Shown one piece after another: positions 61,875-64,000 of a DNA stretch of 64,000 bases; the stretch's first letter is position 1, and each line of letters opens with the position of its first letter. The DNA comes from Canibacter sp052085365 (GTDB lineage: Bacteria; Actinomycetota; Actinomycetes; Actinomycetales; Microbacteriaceae): assembly GCA_052085365.1 (NCBI GenBank), contig JBQDFP010000008.1:1-64000 (forward strand), in the 5' to 3' direction. Under the pieces are notes generated by a model. That model saw only the letters and a list, made by a program, of their open reading frames with translations, did not search any database and was not told the DNA's origin. Position numbers and translations under genes: made by a program.

Positions 61875-62419
61875 GCGTTACCAAGAACATACGAAATACC
61901 CACCACTCATCCACTGCTGTGGATCAGACACCGGTCCAATTTGACCAGCGTGTCTATCGTGATGTTATGGGTTCGTTCCCCTCAGGTGTGACCGTTATTA
62001 CGACTCAGGGTGCTGACGGCCCTGTTGGGTTCACCTGCCAGTCGTTCTACAGTGTGTCTATCGAGCCGCCGTTGATTTCATTCTCTATTGCATGTACTTC
62101 AAAGAGTCTCGCGGCAGTGCGTGAACACCAACGAGTTGCGGTGAACTTTTTAAGTCGTGATCAACAACATCTCAGCGCTCAATTCGCCCGATCAGGCACC
62201 GACAAATGGGCAGGAGTTACTTGGAGTCCAGCCGAGTGGAACGGAACGCCGATCCTTGACGAGGTAACGGGATGGGTTGCCGGCGAAGTGGAACGAGAAA
62301 TTGAGGCCGGTGACCATCTAATTTTCTTGGTCAGAGTGGGGGCTTTGCAGACTGACCCATCGCGTGACCCACTGGTTTTCCATCGTGGAGCATACCGGGA
62401 CTTGGAGTACCAGATATAG
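61871..62419 (+). CDS. Flavin reductase (HpaC/FRP-like, DIM6/NTAB)
   Basis: 182 residues, split-barrel FMN-binding domain. GSFPSGVTVITTQG and VGFTCQSFYSVSIEPPLISF with SLAAVREHQRVAVNFLS are standard; ends with HLIFLVRVGALQTD. TTG start overlaps the previous stop. Second flavin reductase of the cluster; NAD(P)H use and flavin transfer to the monooxygenases is inference. Confidence 0.92.
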   Translation: MSVTKNIRNTHHSSTAVDQTPVQFDQRVYRDVMGSFPSGVTVITTQGADGPVGFTCQSFYSVSIEPPLISFSIACTSKSLAAVREHQRVAVNFLSRDQQHLSAQFARSGTDKWAGVTWSPAEWNGTPILDEVTGWVAGEVEREIEAGDHLIFLVRVGALQTDPSRDPLVFHRGAYRDLEYQI

Positions 62420-62457
62420 CTGGCCGAACGTTCTTAAAACCAGCATGAAATTCTGAA

Positions 62458-62498
62458 CAATATGGCGGCGGACTCTTCGCGAGTCCGTCGCCATATTG
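62458..62498. terminator. Strong terminator after flavin reductase
   Basis: A long stem (CAATATGGCGGCGGACTC with GAGTCCGTCGCCATATTG, one G-T mismatch) and a TTCGC loop, between convergent genes. Confidence 0.92.
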
Positions 62499-62518
62499 TG
62501 TAGTTCACACGGAGTGCA

Positions 62519-62896
62519 TTATTCAGAGTCAGTTGCTGGACCCGACGGTGTCGCTCCGCCTTCACCAGCCCAATCTGCACCCTCATCATCAGACAGAGCA
62601 GGGTCACTAGTCACATCCTTTGACCCCGAGTTGTTTTTCTCGGTAGTCTCCGCGTCCTCGTCTGTGGGAGGGAGGGGTTTTTCGCCACTGAGGGCAGGGT
62701 CGCTCTTTCCACGGAACGGATTCTCTGTCGCGGCTTCAGCCTCACGTGTCATAGTTGCCCCGTCAAGAATTGGTCGATCTTGTGTCTCACCCGGGCTCTT
62801 ATCGTTGCCTACGGTTCCTAGACCATCGCTTGCCTCGGTCTTCGTAGCCTCGTGAGGCTGGTCGCCTACGTTTGGTTCTTTCATCTCGTCAGTCAC
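62519..62896 (-). CDS. Small acidic disordered protein
   Basis: 125 residues, rich in Asp, Glu, Ser, Thr, Gly and Pro, with few hydrophobic residues; probably intrinsically disordered. GTG 62896 is preceded by AAGGAG at good spacing, so I take it as real despite low complexity; an overlapping frame on the other strand has no such site. No cysteine, no signal peptide and no known domain. Function unknown. Confidence 0.7.
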   Translation of the reverse strand: MTDEMKEPNVGDQPHEATKTEASDGLGTVGNDKSPGETQDRPILDGATMTREAEAATENPFRGKSDPALSGEKPLPPTDEDAETTEKNNSGSKDVTSDPALSDDEGADWAGEGGATPSGPATDSE

Positions 62897-63028
62897 GATG
62901 GGCTCCTTTCAAGGTGGTGAGGAGTGTACCGCGAAGCTGTATCACTTCGACACTTGTGAACTTACCAGGTCTCTTTGGCAGTTGCGGGTGAATACTTGGA
63001 CCGTCAGCGTCGGCAGATCGGCCACAGA

Positions 63029-63454
63029 TTATGTGTCACGAGGGGTGCGAGAAAGCATGCGAAACGCTGCAGCAATCAGGCGCCAACCCAAGAAAAAGAC
63101 TCCCAATGTCACCGTACTCACCAGAACAAACGCTACGGCTGCTCCCTCGCCAATGATGAGCCTGAGTGCCAGGCCGAGCACAACAGTTGAGCCCCATACC
63201 ACCAACCCGTTCAGGAGCGAGGTGGGGTGGCGATGCACTCGAAAAATGAGCCACCCGAGTAAAAGCCCAACCAAGAATGGCCAGGCTGTATGTAATACTC
63301 CGAGTACATTCATCTCTAGAGCGTGACTTGTTCTGCCAGCAAACGCAAAAATAATGATGAAGACTACGTCCAGGACACCAGCCAGAATGAGGATGCTTGG
63401 TGTCGTGCGCTTCCGAACCGGACCTGTGCGTGACGGTGTACGAGAGAGGTTCAT
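63029..63454 (-). CDS. DUF3054 membrane protein
   Basis: 141 residues with four predicted transmembrane segments. SILILAGVLDVVFIIIFAFA and FAGRTSHALE match the DUF3054 start (D, GRxSH), and HTAWPFLVGLLLGWLIFR follows. Function unknown. Its start overlaps the stop of the HisN-like gene (ATGA), so the two are co-translated. Confidence 0.85.
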   Translation of the reverse strand: MNLSRTPSRTGPVRKRTTPSILILAGVLDVVFIIIFAFAGRTSHALEMNVLGVLHTAWPFLVGLLLGWLIFRVHRHPTSLLNGLVVWGSTVVLGLALRLIIGEGAAVAFVLVSTVTLGVFFLGWRLIAAAFRMLSRTPRDT

Positions 63455-64000
63455 GAATGAGTTGAGCCTTTCGCAATCACATCAATTGTTGCTTGATGCA
63501 GTGGCCCGTTTGTTGCTAACGCAGAACCATTCCAAGCGGAGCCGCTACCAGAAATGTCGGTGAATCTCCCGCCAGCTTCGCGCACAATTGGCACGTGTGC
63601 TGCGAGATCGTATGGCTTAACATCAAATTCACCAACGATCTCGAGAAGCCCCTCGGCCAGTGCCATATATGACCAGGCATCGCCGTACGCTCTGTCGCGC
63701 CAAACTGCTCGCCGTAACGTGAGGAGTGAATCTAAGTATCCTGCGTCCTCCCACTGCTCAATGCTTTGAAAGCTGAGCGAGGCGTGCTTAAGATCTTGAA
63801 TTCCAGACACCCGAATTTTCGTAGGCTTGCCGTCACCAACCTGTTTCCAAGCACCTGAGCCGATCTCAGCCCACCACCGTGTGTCAAGGGCAGGCATGGA
63901 CACTACGCCAATGCGCGGTGCACCATTAATCTCTAGGGCAATCAGAGTCGCCCAGTTTGGTACCCCACGTAGAAAGTTTGACGTGCCATCAATAGGATCG
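63451..64000 (-). CDS. hisN: HisN-like histidinol-phosphatase (inositol monophosphatase family), 5' end cut off
   Basis: The frame is open to the right edge, so the N-terminus is missing; about 183 codons are seen. Motif DPIDGTSNFLRG is the inositol monophosphatase metal site, and the second motif KPYDLAAHVPIVREAGG gives the remaining ligand. YGDAWSYMALAEGLLEIV resembles actinobacterial HisN rather than inositol monophosphatase, so histidinol phosphate in histidine synthesis is the likely substrate, with some uncertainty. Downstream DUF3054 is coupled. Confidence 0.85.
   Translation of the reverse strand, partial: DPIDGTSNFLRGVPNWATLIALEINGAPRIGVVSMPALDTRWWAEIGSGAWKQVGDGKPTKIRVSGIQDLKHASLSFQSIEQWEDAGYLDSLLTLRRAVWRDRAYGDAWSYMALAEGLLEIVGEFDVKPYDLAAHVPIVREAGGRFTDISGSGSAWNGSALATNGPLHQATIDVIAKGSTHS

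Noticed and set aside
62496..62855. 119-codon frame opposite the acidic protein gene
   Set aside because: It mirrors a low-complexity gene on the other strand, has no ribosome site, and its start lies in the terminator.
1..64000. Mobile element, prophage, CRISPR or toxin-antitoxin
   Set aside because: No transposase, integrase, repeat-spacer array or toxin-like small pair was seen; the repeats present are only two-copy tandem units.

Overview
The window looks like one contiguous chromosomal stretch from an actinobacterium, most likely order Micrococcales (possibly Microbacteriaceae-like). The reasons are the gene orders tRNA-Gln/glmU/prs, pth/dtd/mfd, mazG/hisS/eno/ftsB/DUF501 and prfB/ftsE/ftsX/smpB/ssrA, the frequent GTG starts, a GTP-type PEP carboxykinase with a RamB-like regulator, an MsiK-type ATPase, and a tmRNA tag of ANSKRTDFALAA. 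Base composition is moderate for the group by eye. The genus cannot be fixed from the sequence alone. There are no insertion sequences, phage genes, CRISPR arrays or plasmid functions.

Layout. 1-6.6 kb: a truncated ABC-F ATPase, a fold-type I basic amino-acid decarboxylase, a divergent LysR regulator, an amidase with an extra C-terminal domain, and a MarR regulator. 6.6-26.6 kb: a housekeeping block (tRNA-Gln, glmU, prs, gnd, rplY, pth, dtd, mfd, then mazG, hisS, eno, ftsB, DUF501, ndh). A dihydroxyacetone kinase operon (dhaK, dhaL and a DhaM-HPr-full Enzyme I fusion) lies between mfd and mazG. 26.6-30.2 kb: RamB-like regulator and pckG, divergent. 30.2-37.4 kb: a sugar locus in which a PfkB kinase, lipoprotein binding protein and two permeases run left, and a GH4 glycosidase and MsiK-type ATPase run right; the importer has no other ATPase nearby. 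37.4-44.3 kb: a class I-shaped tRNA with anticodon UAA, lemA, htpX, an MFS exporter, aspartate ammonia-lyase, an FAH hydrolase, an FKBP and rpsO. 44.3-49.7 kb: an AzgA-like purine permease and an amine-utilisation locus (class III aminotransferase, Lrp regulator, APC permease). 49.7-55.8 kb: prfB, ftsE, ftsX, a DHA2 exporter, smpB, ssrA. 55.8-62.5 kb: two divergent arms forming an FMN-dependent monooxygenase cluster (FAD/NAD(P)-binding protein, GNAT, two DszA/NtaA-like monooxygenases; opposite them an FMN reductase and a flavin reductase). 62.5-64 kb: an acidic disordered protein, a DUF3054 membrane protein and a truncated HisN-like phosphatase.

How the parts work together. DhaKLM can phosphorylate dihydroxyacetone from PEP without general PTS proteins because the third subunit carries a complete Enzyme I; with eno and pckG it sits at the PEP node. 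The sugar locus can import, hydrolyse and phosphorylate a glycoside. The monooxygenase cluster has both the oxygenases and the reductases that supply reduced FMN, as in organosulfur or xenobiotic scavenging systems.

The 100-N gap at 47490-47589 is probably artificial: the same 15 bases flank it on both sides, and collapsing them gives an intact 155-residue Lrp protein. I did not find a clearly new defence or mobile system. The most unusual items are the DhaM-HPr-EI fusion, the monooxygenase cluster, the amidase with its extra domain, the class I UAA tRNA, and several unexplained repeats and palindromes in promoter regions.
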